Position numbers and translations under genes: made by a program. From Akkermansiaceae bacterium UBA1518 (lineage in GTDB: Bacteria; Verrucomicrobiota; Verrucomicrobiia; Verrucomicrobiales; Akkermansiaceae), in contig DCQM01000213.1 of the NCBI GenBank assembly GCA_002323895.1, positions 1,502 to 65,501 of the forward strand: 64,000 nt of DNA. Direction: 5' to 3'. The first letter of the stretch is position 1; each line of letters opens with the position of its first letter. Below the pieces are notes generated by a model. The model searched no databases. It was not told the DNA's origin and worked only from the letters and a program-made list of their open reading frames with translations. This document shows, in pieces, positions 34,470 through 43,304 of this stretch.

Positions 34470-35771
34470 TCAGTTTTTTTTGGATTTTATCCCGACTGTA
34501 TTCACTGCGATTACACGGTATTTATGATTTATACCTGAGATGGGATTTGGATCTGAAAACGTCATTTGGGTTAGCGGTTGTATCGGAGTGTCGCTGTATT
34601 GGAGTCCTTGAAAAAGGGGTCTCCCGAAATGTTTGAGCGGCTTCTCAGGAACGTTGGCAATTGGTTTTCCGTCCCGCAAAATGATAAAGTGAGCGAGGCC
34701 GCTTTCGAGATCAGCTGTACCCTTCCAACTTAAGGTGGACCCATCGACTTTTAAGTCCATGGGCTGAGGTGGGGGAGAGTGATCGGGGATCTCAGTATTT
34801 CTGATATACGCAAGCCACTTCTTTTTCAGATCTGGACTTGGCAGCCAGATCTTTCGGTCATCGATCTGATGTCGAAGGCACGCCGAATTTTTAGAGTTGA
34901 TCTCGACCAGTTGTGGTTCAGATGTTCTTGGGAGTCGGAGTTTAAGGCAGGCGTCGAACCAAGGGATAGCAAGATACCGTTGGTTTCCGCATTCGTGCGA
35001 AGTGAGCGGATCAACGGCATAGGCAATTTGACCATTTTCTTTACTAATGGTGTCAAAAAAGACCTCGTTGGCTGGCCAAACTTTAGAAAAACGACCAGTT
35101 TTAACGGTGACCCCTTCCTTTGTCCCAAGGTTACACATGATGGGAACAGTCAGGGCTTTTTGCGGGAGCTTGTGAGCTTTGATAGAGGGCCGATCTGACC
35201 TATTGTTAAGATAAGGCACGCCAGAGCGAAGCCAGACTGCCGCGACCTTCTCTGGGTGTAGCATTAGCATGCCTCCTGCCCAGTGTCCGCCGCCACTGTG
35301 CCCCCAGAGAGCCCACGGAATTTCTGATAGTTCAAGGTGATTGGATTCCTTTCCCAGGTCGATTAGAGCTTGCTGAAATCTTGCGCCAGATCCATTTCGT
35401 GGATCGCACCAAAGCTGGCAATCGGCGTCCTTTGGCTGTTCGTAAGAAGGAGCCATGAGGGCAAACTCGTGCTTTCTAGCAAGAGCTTGCCAGTGAAGGT
35501 CATAGGCCCCTGTTAGGCCTGATTTACACGAGCCAATCCCGCATCCGTGTTGGTGGACGACAATACCGCGTAGGGTTTTAACATGCGGAGGGATCCATAT
35601 CGTGTATTTGACAGCAAAACTAAGTTGCTGAGGGGCCGTTCCAGCCTCGTATCGGATCCTGAAATAAGGAGGTTCAGCAGGGGGGTAAACCCCATAAAGC
35701 TCTTTCGGTTCTTGGGCGCCGATCCGCAATATTATGAAAGGTATCGCGATAAGGAGTAAACGGAGTGTCAT
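34470..35771 (-). CDS. Secreted alpha/beta hydrolase with C-terminal fibronectin-like domain
   Basis: 433 residues from the ATG at 35771 (a TTG 12 codons upstream is less likely). Signal peptide [19 protein letters not shown]. Residues about 60-300 form an alpha/beta hydrolase related to PHB-depolymerase or feruloyl-esterase-like proteins: oxyanion segment [12 protein letters not shown], nucleophile elbow [14 protein letters not shown], and a His in [10 protein letters not shown]. Residues about 340-430 read as a fibronectin type III-like domain ([30 protein letters not shown]). It probably removes an ester group from a polymer. Position between two sulfatase genes supports a glycan esterase role. 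Confidence 0.75.
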   Translation of the reverse strand: MTLRLLLIAIPFIILRIGAQEPKELYGVYPPAEPPYFRIRYEAGTAPQQLSFAVKYTIWIPPHVKTLRGIVVHQHGCGIGSCKSGLTGAYDLHWQALARKHEFALMAPSYEQPKDADCQLWCDPRNGSGARFQQALIDLGKESNHLELSEIPWALWGHSGGGHWAGGMLMLHPEKVAAVWLRSGVPYLNNRSDRPSIKAHKLPQKALTVPIMCNLGTKEGVTVKTGRFSKVWPANEVFFDTISKENGQIAYAVDPLTSHECGNQRYLAIPWFDACLKLRLPRTSEPQLVEINSKNSACLRHQIDDRKIWLPSPDLKKKWLAYIRNTEIPDHSPPPQPMDLKVDGSTLSWKGTADLESGLAHFIILRDGKPIANVPEKPLKHFGRPLFQGLQYSDTPIQPLTQMTFSDPNPISGINHKYRVIAVNTVGIKSKKN

Positions 35772-35957
35772 TTCGAAGTAATCTACAGAATCCAATTTCT
35801 CAAACAAGCATTCCGGGAATCTCTAAAAAGATGTAGGTTCGGAATCTAACGGAACGCTCTGCACAACCTAAAAAGATTCTAACGAGCTGATGGAAAAACG
35901 CCATTAACCCTTAGTCAGTTTGCGCCTTGAAATTCAAGCCGATCCTAGCTCGTGTGA

Positions 35958-38147
35958 TTAATTTTGATTCCGATAAAAAGGGGCCGTCCATCCATTTTTA
36001 GGGGTTCCTTGAGGTCGCACTCCGTAAGCGGAAGGTGGGATCTTTGTATCGACTGAAGAGCGGAGAGGTAAATTGTCGGGAAGGTGCTTCATGCGGATAT
36101 CCTTGAATTGTATCTGCATCGCAGGCCCGACGTGAACCTGAAAGCCAAGGATCCCATCGAGGGCGCGACTATTTTCGTCGAGGTCAATGAAGTCAGCGGT
36201 TTTGTGACCATCGATCCAGTGTTGGTGATGATTTCCTCGAACGCTAATGCGGTATTCATGCCAAACATTTGGGGGGAATTTTTTTACGGGCATTTCACCG
36301 ATGACCCAAGGTTGGCCTTTTTGATCAACAATCACTTTTTGGCCGGTGTAGGAGAGAATTCGGCGGCCTCTCTCTTCGTAGGCCATGCCATTCATGTTCT
36401 CACGCGCCATAATATCACATTGATAACCGCCAGCGACATCTAGACCAATCTCTGGGAGCATCTTGCTACGATACTGGATTCCGCTATTAGCCCTATCGGT
36501 AAATTTCACTTTAACTTGTAATTCAAAATTACGAATCGTCGAGGCATTCCAAGTGATGAATCGGTTCTTTTTTAAAGATCCATCGGTGACCCCCGTGAGG
36601 GCTCCCTCTTTGACTGACCAGTATTTCTTATCACCAGTCCATCCATTTAAGTTTTTTCCGTTAAAAGGATACACAAAGCCTTCTTTATCAGGCTTTAAGG
36701 TCACAGCGGCTGATGCTTCCGGATGAGGGCTAGTCGAGGCAGTGAATTTTTGTTTAGGCGGGTCGAGGGGACCACCTAATTCCTTGACCCTTTGATTGGT
36801 TCGTTTCCTAAGCTTCTCAAGGATTTCAGCATATTTGGGATCATTTGCGTGATTGATCAATTCATCGGGGTCTTTTTTAAGATCATGCAGAAATTCGGTA
36901 TTATGATCGATGTAGCGGACATATTTGTGGGTCGGAGTCCGAATTCCTTCGTAAGCAGGGATTCGGTGACGAACTGCAAAGTGTTCATGAAAGGTATCAG
37001 AGCGCCAGTTTGAGGGTTCATCACCATCGACGATTGGTTTGAGACTCCGGCCGTCGAAACGCTCCGGTGAAACTAGACCAGCCCAGTCGACAAAGGTAGC
37101 TGGGAGGTCGATATTGAGAGCTGGAAGGGCAGAGACTTTTCCCTGTTTGTCTTTAGGAACCCGTGGATCAGCGATAATCATAGGCACTTGGATAGATTCC
37201 TCAAAGTGGGACCATTTTCCAGAGAGCCCTCGATTTGCCATGTGATATCCGTTATCTGCCGAATAGACGATAATGGTATTGTCCGCGAGGCCGGCATCCT
37301 TGAGCGCTTTAAGGAAGCGGCCAATCGCGTTATCGATCCCGGTGACCATACGGTAGTAGGCTCGTATATTGGTTTGATATTTCTCAGGAGTGTTCCAGCG
37401 CCAAAAGAACCGCTCACGAGTGATGCTGGTCTGAAGAAAATCTGGAAGATTATCGAAAATGGCGGGGTCACTCAGCTTGGGTGGTCCAATGTAGGTGTCT
37501 CTGTAAAGCTCGTTTGCGGATTGAGGCCAAGTGAAATGCCCGATGCCCGGACGACGATCGCCATCTTCAGCATGACATGCATTAAACCACATATTGAGGG
37601 CAAAGGGCTTGTCTTTTGGTTGTCGTTTCAGGAAGTCGATTCCCTTGTCCACGATGAGATCGGTTTCGTGGCGAAGAGTTCCATCGGGAAGCTTTTTGAA
37701 GAATGGATTTCGCCCAATGACTTCAATTTCATCAAAGTGTGCCTCTCGATCAAACTTGCGCGACGACCTAACATGCCATTTTCCAAAATAACCAGTACGG
37801 TAGTTGTTTTCTCGGAGCAGGTCGGAATAGAGAACTTTAAGCGCTTCAGCCCCGACACGGTCGCCGTTTCCAGGGGTCCTATAACTGCGGGCAGTCATTC
37901 CGGTAAGAATTGAGGTCCGGCTGGCCCAGCAAATTGGATGACTCACAAAAGCCTGCTGAAAACGGGTGCCCCGGTCTGCGAGTGCGTCAATGTTGGGCGT
38001 TTTGACGACGGGGTTTCCATAGCAACCTAAGGTCGAGACTGTCTGATCATCAGTGAAGAAAAAGACGATATTCGGTTTCTTAGTAGCAGTGAGAGCGGGA
38101 GAAGTAATTACAAAGAGCGTAAAGAAGACTTGGGCAAACCGGTTCAT
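35958..38147 (-). CDS. Secreted sulfatase fused to DUF1080 (3-keto-glycoside hydrolase-like) domain
   Basis: 729 residues. Signal peptide about 1-21. Sulfatase domain about 24-460: Asp33-Asp34 (FFTDDQTV), formylglycine motif CWASR at Cys73, KWHVRSS, and the metal pair in SADNGY (298-299). It resembles iduronate-2-sulfatase-like members. Residues about 488-690 form a DUF1080 domain (FVYPFNGKNLNGWTGDKKYW, NSGIQYRSKM, GGYQCDIMA, WIDGHKTADF), a family now linked to 3-keto-disaccharide hydrolysis or carbohydrate binding. Thus desulfation and glycan recognition or cleavage are combined. First gene of the minus-strand series running through the esterase, MFS porter and sulfatase-GH43 genes. Confidence 0.9.
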   Translation of the reverse strand: MNRFAQVFFTLFVITSPALTATKKPNIVFFFTDDQTVSTLGCYGNPVVKTPNIDALADRGTRFQQAFVSHPICWASRTSILTGMTARSYRTPGNGDRVGAEALKVLYSDLLRENNYRTGYFGKWHVRSSRKFDREAHFDEIEVIGRNPFFKKLPDGTLRHETDLIVDKGIDFLKRQPKDKPFALNMWFNACHAEDGDRRPGIGHFTWPQSANELYRDTYIGPPKLSDPAIFDNLPDFLQTSITRERFFWRWNTPEKYQTNIRAYYRMVTGIDNAIGRFLKALKDAGLADNTIIVYSADNGYHMANRGLSGKWSHFEESIQVPMIIADPRVPKDKQGKVSALPALNIDLPATFVDWAGLVSPERFDGRSLKPIVDGDEPSNWRSDTFHEHFAVRHRIPAYEGIRTPTHKYVRYIDHNTEFLHDLKKDPDELINHANDPKYAEILEKLRKRTNQRVKELGGPLDPPKQKFTASTSPHPEASAAVTLKPDKEGFVYPFNGKNLNGWTGDKKYWSVKEGALTGVTDGSLKKNRFITWNASTIRNFELQVKVKFTDRANSGIQYRSKMLPEIGLDVAGGYQCDIMARENMNGMAYEERGRRILSYTGQKVIVDQKGQPWVIGEMPVKKFPPNVWHEYRISVRGNHHQHWIDGHKTADFIDLDENSRALDGILGFQVHVGPAMQIQFKDIRMKHLPDNLPLRSSVDTKIPPSAYGVRPQGTPKNGWTAPFYRNQN

Positions 38148-38165
38148 GTCGTTGGTAGAGATAAC

Positions 38166-38360
38166 TTAATGCTTCTTATTTACGAAGCTGATTACGAAAA
38201 AGTGGCAGGGCCAATTAGAGGGGCTCCCAGAGCAAGTATTTAGGAAGTTTATCATGTCTTTACTCATACCTAACTCACTCTGCGGAAATTCGCCATCAGC
38301 GATAACAAGTGGGAGTCCCCATTCATCTGTTTTCTCTTTGCTGTTGAGATTGATAATGCT
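38166..38360 (-). pseudogene. Possible remnant coding stretch downstream of proS
   Basis: A 64-codon open stretch in the same frame as proS, after its stop and a second in-frame TGA, reads like real protein (DEWGLPLVIADGEFP, GMSKDMINFL, SGSPSNWPCHFF) but has no ATG, GTG or TTG at its 5' end other than an internal ATG. It could be a decayed gene end or noncoding sequence that reads well by chance. The family is not recognised. Confidence 0.2.
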
Positions 38361-38366
38361 TCACCA

Positions 38367-39890
38367 CTAGTAGCTTCTTCCCCAAATCGCACGAGATTTG
38401 GTTGGTTTACCAGTCATAAAGCAAGGAGTGTCGGATTCATCCTGCCAATCGATGGGGAGGCAGCGAATCGAAATCTTGAGTCGTTTAGAAATCTCTTCTT
38501 CCTCCTCACGCGTCCCAGCCCATGGCGTCACAAGCCACCCGGGATTTGGATTGGAATCTTTCCAATGCTTTTCAAAATAATCGAGATCGTTACAGTCGGT
38601 GATATTTTCATCCCGGAATCGTCGGGCTCGATCGAGCAGTGATGTGTGGATGTTTTCTATAATCGCGACTACTCCAAGAAGGAATTCTTCTTGGCTGATA
38701 AAGCTCTTTTCGTTGGGCGCCTGATCGCGTCGCTGGAGACAGACCTTTCCTTCCTCAAGGTCTCGAGGTCCAATTTCAACTCGAAGCGGGACACCCTTTT
38801 TAACCCACTCCCATTTCTTTACGCCTCCGCCCAAGTCACGCTTATCAACATGGACTCGAAGAGGCTCCTTTCCGTAATATTGATCGCGGAGCTGCGAGGC
38901 AAGAGCTTCGCATGCTTCTACGATAGGATCGCGTGAATCCTCTTTTGGTGTGACTGGAACAATAACAATTTGCTGGGGTGCGATCCTTGGTGGGAGAACT
39001 AGACCATCATCATCAGAGTGGGCCATGATGAGAGTCCCAACAAGACGGGTAGAAACACCCCAGGAAGTTGTATGAACATATTGTTCCTTGTTGTCACGAT
39101 CTACAAATGTGATGTCTTGAGCCTTTGCGAAATTTTGCCCGAGATAGTGAGAGGTCCCGGCTTGAATTGCTTTTTTATCCTGTACCATAGCTTCGACGGT
39201 TAGGGTGGACTCAGCGCCAGGGAAACGTTCAGCCTCAGTTTTTTCACCCATAATTACTGGGATTGCTAGAAGGTCTTGAAGGGCATCGGCATAAAGTTGA
39301 TGGATCATTTTGGTCTCTTCTAAAGCCTCTGCCTTAGTCTCGTGTGCAGTGTGGCCTTCTTGCCAAAGGAACTCAGCAGTTCGAAGAAAAAGACGTGGGC
39401 GCATTTCCCATCGCATTACGTTAGCCCACTGGTTTATCAAAAGTGGAAGGTCGCGGTAGGAATTTGTCCAACGAGAAAAAGCGGCACCGATAATGGTTTC
39501 GGAAGTAGGGCGAATGACGTAGGGCTCGGCAAGTTTACCGGTGGGGACCATCTTTGTTTTACCAGTTTTAGGGTCCTTTTCAGTCTCAAGTCGATGGTGG
39601 GTGACTACGGCACATTCCGTGGCAAAACCCTCAGCATGTTCAGCTTCCTTCTCAAGATAGGAAAGCGGAATTAAGAGGGGAAAATAAGCATTTTGATGCC
39701 CGGTCGCTTTGAATCGTCCATCAAGATCACGCTGGATAGCTTCCCAAATCGCAAAACCCCATGGCTTGATGACCATACATCCGCGAGTTTCAGAATTTTC
39801 CGCAAGATCGGCAGCGCGGACAACTTGTTGATACCACTCGGGAAAGTTCTCCGTGCGCGTGGGTGTGATTGCATTTTTTGGCTTTGCCAT
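38367..39890 (-). CDS. proS: Prolyl-tRNA synthetase, archaeal/eukaryotic-like type
   Basis: 507 residues. Charges tRNA-Pro in the cytoplasm. It lacks the large editing insertion between motifs 2 and 3 of common bacterial ProS and ends in the family's C-terminal extension with a terminal Tyr (IWGRSY), so belongs to the type found in archaea, eukaryotes and scattered bacteria. Class II motifs are present: GCMVIKPWGFAIWEAI, motif 2 area WANVMRWEMRPRLFLRTAEFLWQEGHTAH, and GTLIMAHSDDDGLVLPP near motif 3. Monocistronic on the minus strand, ATG at 39890. Confidence 0.95.
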   Translation of the reverse strand: MAKPKNAITPTRTENFPEWYQQVVRAADLAENSETRGCMVIKPWGFAIWEAIQRDLDGRFKATGHQNAYFPLLIPLSYLEKEAEHAEGFATECAVVTHHRLETEKDPKTGKTKMVPTGKLAEPYVIRPTSETIIGAAFSRWTNSYRDLPLLINQWANVMRWEMRPRLFLRTAEFLWQEGHTAHETKAEALEETKMIHQLYADALQDLLAIPVIMGEKTEAERFPGAESTLTVEAMVQDKKAIQAGTSHYLGQNFAKAQDITFVDRDNKEQYVHTTSWGVSTRLVGTLIMAHSDDDGLVLPPRIAPQQIVIVPVTPKEDSRDPIVEACEALASQLRDQYYGKEPLRVHVDKRDLGGGVKKWEWVKKGVPLRVEIGPRDLEEGKVCLQRRDQAPNEKSFISQEEFLLGVVAIIENIHTSLLDRARRFRDENITDCNDLDYFEKHWKDSNPNPGWLVTPWAGTREEEEEISKRLKISIRCLPIDWQDESDTPCFMTGKPTKSRAIWGRSY

Positions 39891-40013
39891 TACGCGCGCA
39901 GGATTAGGGAAAGTACTTACAAGGCAAAGGAAAAACGAGGTTTGGATTCAGAGAAGATTGGCAGATTGATGCAGCGCCTTGCCAATTTGATCACGATTTT
40001 CTAGGGTGTCCGC

Positions 40014-41051
40014 GTGCAAAGTGATCTTCGCGCTGTTCTCCAATACGTCCCGTTCTTCCGTGGGAAGACCTTCGTGTTAGTGATCGACGCTGCTAGGATG
40101 CCGGAACTTGCTCTCGCAGAGTCCCTTCTTGATTTGATTGCGCTCCAGCAAATAGGAGTGAAGCTGGTGGTCGTTTCTATTGGGAGTGGCAAAGCTCAGA
40201 TTGAACAACTTTTAATCGATGGTGAGCTAAAGTGGCAGTCTGCTGAGTTCGAAAAGAATCAGGTTAAATCAATTTTGAATCGTGGACAATTGGCTTTAAT
40301 AGAGAGGCCTGGACTGGAAAACCTTGGAAATGAATTAGTCGACTTTGCGAGTTCGTTAGGGGCCTTTAAGTTGATCGTCTTTCTTTCGGAGCAAGTTCCA
40401 GGCGGGAATGCCATTTCTAGCGTGGATGCCCGGAAGTGGCAAGGTGAGGGGCAGGCCATATTGCATCGTGCTGCTGAAGTTTGTATTCTCGGTGTTCCCC
40501 GTGTCCATCTCTTGAACGAGAATCATCAGGGCGTGCTGATGGACGAACTTTTCTCGAATGAAGGTGTGGGGGTGATGGTTTACGCCGACGACTACCTTTC
40601 AATTCGGCCAATTGCTCCCGATGATATTTCAGAGCTCCTTGCCATGGTAGGACGTTCAATGCGGGATGCTCATCTTGTTCCACGCTCCTACGAAGAGATT
40701 GAAAGTTCACTTGATGACTTTCTTGTAATGACGATCGATGGCAATGTGGTGGGGTGTGTGGCTTTGCATTGCTCGCAAGACCCTAGGTGCGCCGAGATCG
40801 CCTGCCTCTACGTCAAACAAAGTCACGGCGGACAGGGGTATGGCTACTTACTAGTAAAGGCTGCCGAACAGAGAGCTCTTGAATTGGGAGTTCCATGGGT
40901 TTTTGCACTTAGTACTAGGGCCGTCGATTTTTTCCTAGATCAGCTGGGGTACGAGCCCTGTTCGATCGAAGTGATACCAGCATCACGGCAAGAAAGACTG
41001 AGATCGACAGATCGGGAATCTTTGGTGATCCGGAAGACTATATGCCCATGA
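40014..41051 (+). CDS. N-acetylglutamate synthase-like protein (kinase-like domain plus GNAT)
   Basis: 345 residues from a GTG at 40014 with TAGGG about eight bases before it. The N-terminal 190 residues resemble the amino-acid-kinase-like domain of ArgA-type synthases (DLRAVLQYVPFFRGKTFVLVIDA, then ARKWQGEGQ and VLMDELFSNEGVGVMVY). Residues about 195-335 are a GNAT acetyltransferase: IRPIAPDDISELLAM, the acceptor segment VVGCVALHCS, and the acetyl-CoA loop QSHGGQGYGYLLV. This order matches glutamate N-acetyltransferase, first step of arginine synthesis, but the kinase-like part is shorter and diverged (classical ArgA is about 440 residues), so substrate and arginine control are not certain. 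Stands alone. Confidence 0.75.
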   Translation: MQSDLRAVLQYVPFFRGKTFVLVIDAARMPELALAESLLDLIALQQIGVKLVVVSIGSGKAQIEQLLIDGELKWQSAEFEKNQVKSILNRGQLALIERPGLENLGNELVDFASSLGAFKLIVFLSEQVPGGNAISSVDARKWQGEGQAILHRAAEVCILGVPRVHLLNENHQGVLMDELFSNEGVGVMVYADDYLSIRPIAPDDISELLAMVGRSMRDAHLVPRSYEEIESSLDDFLVMTIDGNVVGCVALHCSQDPRCAEIACLYVKQSHGGQGYGYLLVKAAEQRALELGVPWVFALSTRAVDFFLDQLGYEPCSIEVIPASRQERLRSTDRESLVIRKTICP

Positions 41052-41052
41052 A

Positions 41053-43293
41053 TTATTCTTCGAGAAGCCCAGCGGACAATCGCTGAACAGTTTCGATATC
41101 GATAAGGAAATAGCTCGGGTTTGTATCAGTCTTCCCGAAGAGAAGCCTGTTCGATTGCCCCTCGATAATTTGGGAGATGTTAAGCTCGCGTTGCAATGTT
41201 CCGATTGGTTTTCCATTATCATCGATCTCCTCAACTAGCACGGCGATCGTAAGATCGGGTTCGATGAGTCGGCTTGCGGCATCCTCGACTACGGGGCCAA
41301 TCCATTTCTTGACTTCAATGTCTGTAAGCTTCTTGAGGAGTTTCTCAGCTTTATTTATATTTAGAAGCGCGGTGACATTCTTATTTGATCGAGTGGCTGA
41401 CCACTCGGAGGCATAGAAGTTGTAGCTGAGATTTAGAGGAGGTTGGCCCTTTTTCTTAATGGAGAGACCATTAACCTCAAATCGATTAATATTCCAAAGA
41501 CGTTCGCCTCGCCATTGGTAGGCTTCAAGAGGCATCTGGCCGATATCTTCTGCGCCAATTTCAATCACGTGAGGAGTATGATTTCCTTGTTCGTCGAGTC
41601 GATTTACGAAAAAATGCCGCGCGGTTACCTTTCCTAGATGGAGTGTGACTTCATTGAAGTTAATCACCTTGGGCTTGTCGAGGCCCAGTAATTCAAGTCC
41701 AGTTGCACGAGTATTTAAGTTATTACCGGGACGGGACACGATTTGCAGTTCAGAGTTTTTCTGACCTTGCAATCCTGCGTTGTAAGCTTCTTCAGAGATC
41801 TCTAGTGGACGCCCGTTGTTTGCGCGACGAGCGAAGTATTTAGGACGGAGTTTTTCACCCACAACGAAGTTTGCTGGTTTACTGTCCTTAAGGTTGATTA
41901 AAATTTTTCGAATAGGTTGATCAAGACCGTATTCGGATGGGTCGGTGGAGGCGTCGTTCGTGAAGCCCTTAACCTCCTTTTTAAAAAGGGCTTGAAAGAG
42001 CTCATTGATTTGGAAAATATTGGCAGGCCCATCGTATTTAGGTCCTCCTGAAAAGCCGAGATCCTCATGCGATACTTTGGCATACCACCGCCTTGCTCGC
42101 TCATGAGGATTCATCTCAAGGACAAGATCAACCTTACGACCCGTGAAGTCGCTAATTTTGATTGATTCCACCTGCTTAACCTGAAGGGAAGTCATTGTGC
42201 GGCTACGAATTAAATTCACGCTCCTGGGAATGCTATCAAGGATAGTGCCAGGTCCTTTTGGGACCAAAAGAACGGCTGAACGTTTTTTATCGGGTGCTTC
42301 TGAGACGACGACCGGAATCGCCGAAGCTTGATCATTTTCTGGCGGATAAAATGTCGCCTTGATCGGGTTACTCAGGGACCCGTCTGGGAGAATGTATCGA
42401 ACGCTAATGATGTAATCAATGTTATCTGGGAGAGGGTCGGGAAGCGCGAGAGCTGATTCATCGAGAACCGCGTTTGCTTGAAGGGCCGCTAAGCCTCCAA
42501 GAATCTTCGCGATTGTTGCGGGACTACTTGCAAGTTCGTAGGGTTTCGTAATCTTCCACTCATCGTTTTTAGAAAGACCCTCCCGCTTTATCGTGATTTC
42601 AGAGTTCTTCTCTATAAAAGTGATTTCTCCAGCAAAGGCCGGGGAGTTATAAAAGACTCTATGATCTCGAAATAGCCGCAACTCCCCAGAGAAGAGGTCC
42701 CTCATTTTAACGGTCCTCAGTTTAGGATCAGCGAAGTCGGAGCAGACATAAAGGTAGCTTTCTTGATCTCCTTCCGCCGGTTGTATGATGAGAGTTGGGA
42801 AACTTGGAGGAGCTTTTGTTGGATCTTCGGATTTAAAGTTGGGATCAAAGCCGCGCCAACTCGTATACCGACCCATCTTGAAGTGGCAAAGGGTTGCCCC
42901 TTGTTTATTAAATAATTCGACCTCGATTTTATCCTTCTTGAGTCCAAATTCGGCCAGATCTTCTACATCGTCACGTTCGATAACATCTTCAATTTGCAAG
43001 CGGGCTGCAAAATCAATGAGCGAACGAACAGTGCGGGCGTCGGCATAGTCATCCCACGGCTCTTTAATAAGCCAGATTCCGCCGGCCTTGACGATTTCAC
43101 CACGGGTCCCATCGCTATTGAGGATATGGATGCCCCCAACGCTAGCTGGATCGAATTGATAAACGTTTTCACCGGCCTTCAACGGGGGAGACCCCATGAT
43201 GAAGTCTAAATTACCATAACGTTGGTGCATTACGGCTAGGAACCCCAAACTAGCAGTGATAAGGCTTATAAAAAGGGTGGGGAGAATTCTCAT
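41053..43293 (-). CDS. DUF4340 domain protein, membrane-anchored
   Basis: 746 residues from the ATG at 43293; the upstream TTG would overlap the preceding gene. A single N-terminal helix (about 5-22) anchors a large periplasmic part. DUF4340 signatures are GENVYQFDPASVGGIHI, WDDYADARTVRSLIDFAA and DLAEFGLKKDKIEVEL, repeated more loosely toward the C-terminus (DPSEYGLDQP). Family members usually follow Gld-like ABC transporter genes, as here, and may be a substrate-binding or accessory part. It is the last of four genes, 11 bases after the GldG-like gene. Confidence 0.88.
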   Translation of the reverse strand: MRILPTLFISLITASLGFLAVMHQRYGNLDFIMGSPPLKAGENVYQFDPASVGGIHILNSDGTRGEIVKAGGIWLIKEPWDDYADARTVRSLIDFAARLQIEDVIERDDVEDLAEFGLKKDKIEVELFNKQGATLCHFKMGRYTSWRGFDPNFKSEDPTKAPPSFPTLIIQPAEGDQESYLYVCSDFADPKLRTVKMRDLFSGELRLFRDHRVFYNSPAFAGEITFIEKNSEITIKREGLSKNDEWKITKPYELASSPATIAKILGGLAALQANAVLDESALALPDPLPDNIDYIISVRYILPDGSLSNPIKATFYPPENDQASAIPVVVSEAPDKKRSAVLLVPKGPGTILDSIPRSVNLIRSRTMTSLQVKQVESIKISDFTGRKVDLVLEMNPHERARRWYAKVSHEDLGFSGGPKYDGPANIFQINELFQALFKKEVKGFTNDASTDPSEYGLDQPIRKILINLKDSKPANFVVGEKLRPKYFARRANNGRPLEISEEAYNAGLQGQKNSELQIVSRPGNNLNTRATGLELLGLDKPKVINFNEVTLHLGKVTARHFFVNRLDEQGNHTPHVIEIGAEDIGQMPLEAYQWRGERLWNINRFEVNGLSIKKKGQPPLNLSYNFYASEWSATRSNKNVTALLNINKAEKLLKKLTDIEVKKWIGPVVEDAASRLIEPDLTIAVLVEEIDDNGKPIGTLQRELNISQIIEGQSNRLLFGKTDTNPSYFLIDIETVQRLSAGLLEE

Positions 43294-43304
43294 GTGAAAG
43301 GAAA

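Noticed and set aside
37188..37913. A 241-codon plus-strand open frame opposite the DUF1080 sulfatase gene
   Set aside because: It lies wholly inside a well-supported sulfatase on the other strand, has no recognisable domain and no ribosome site.
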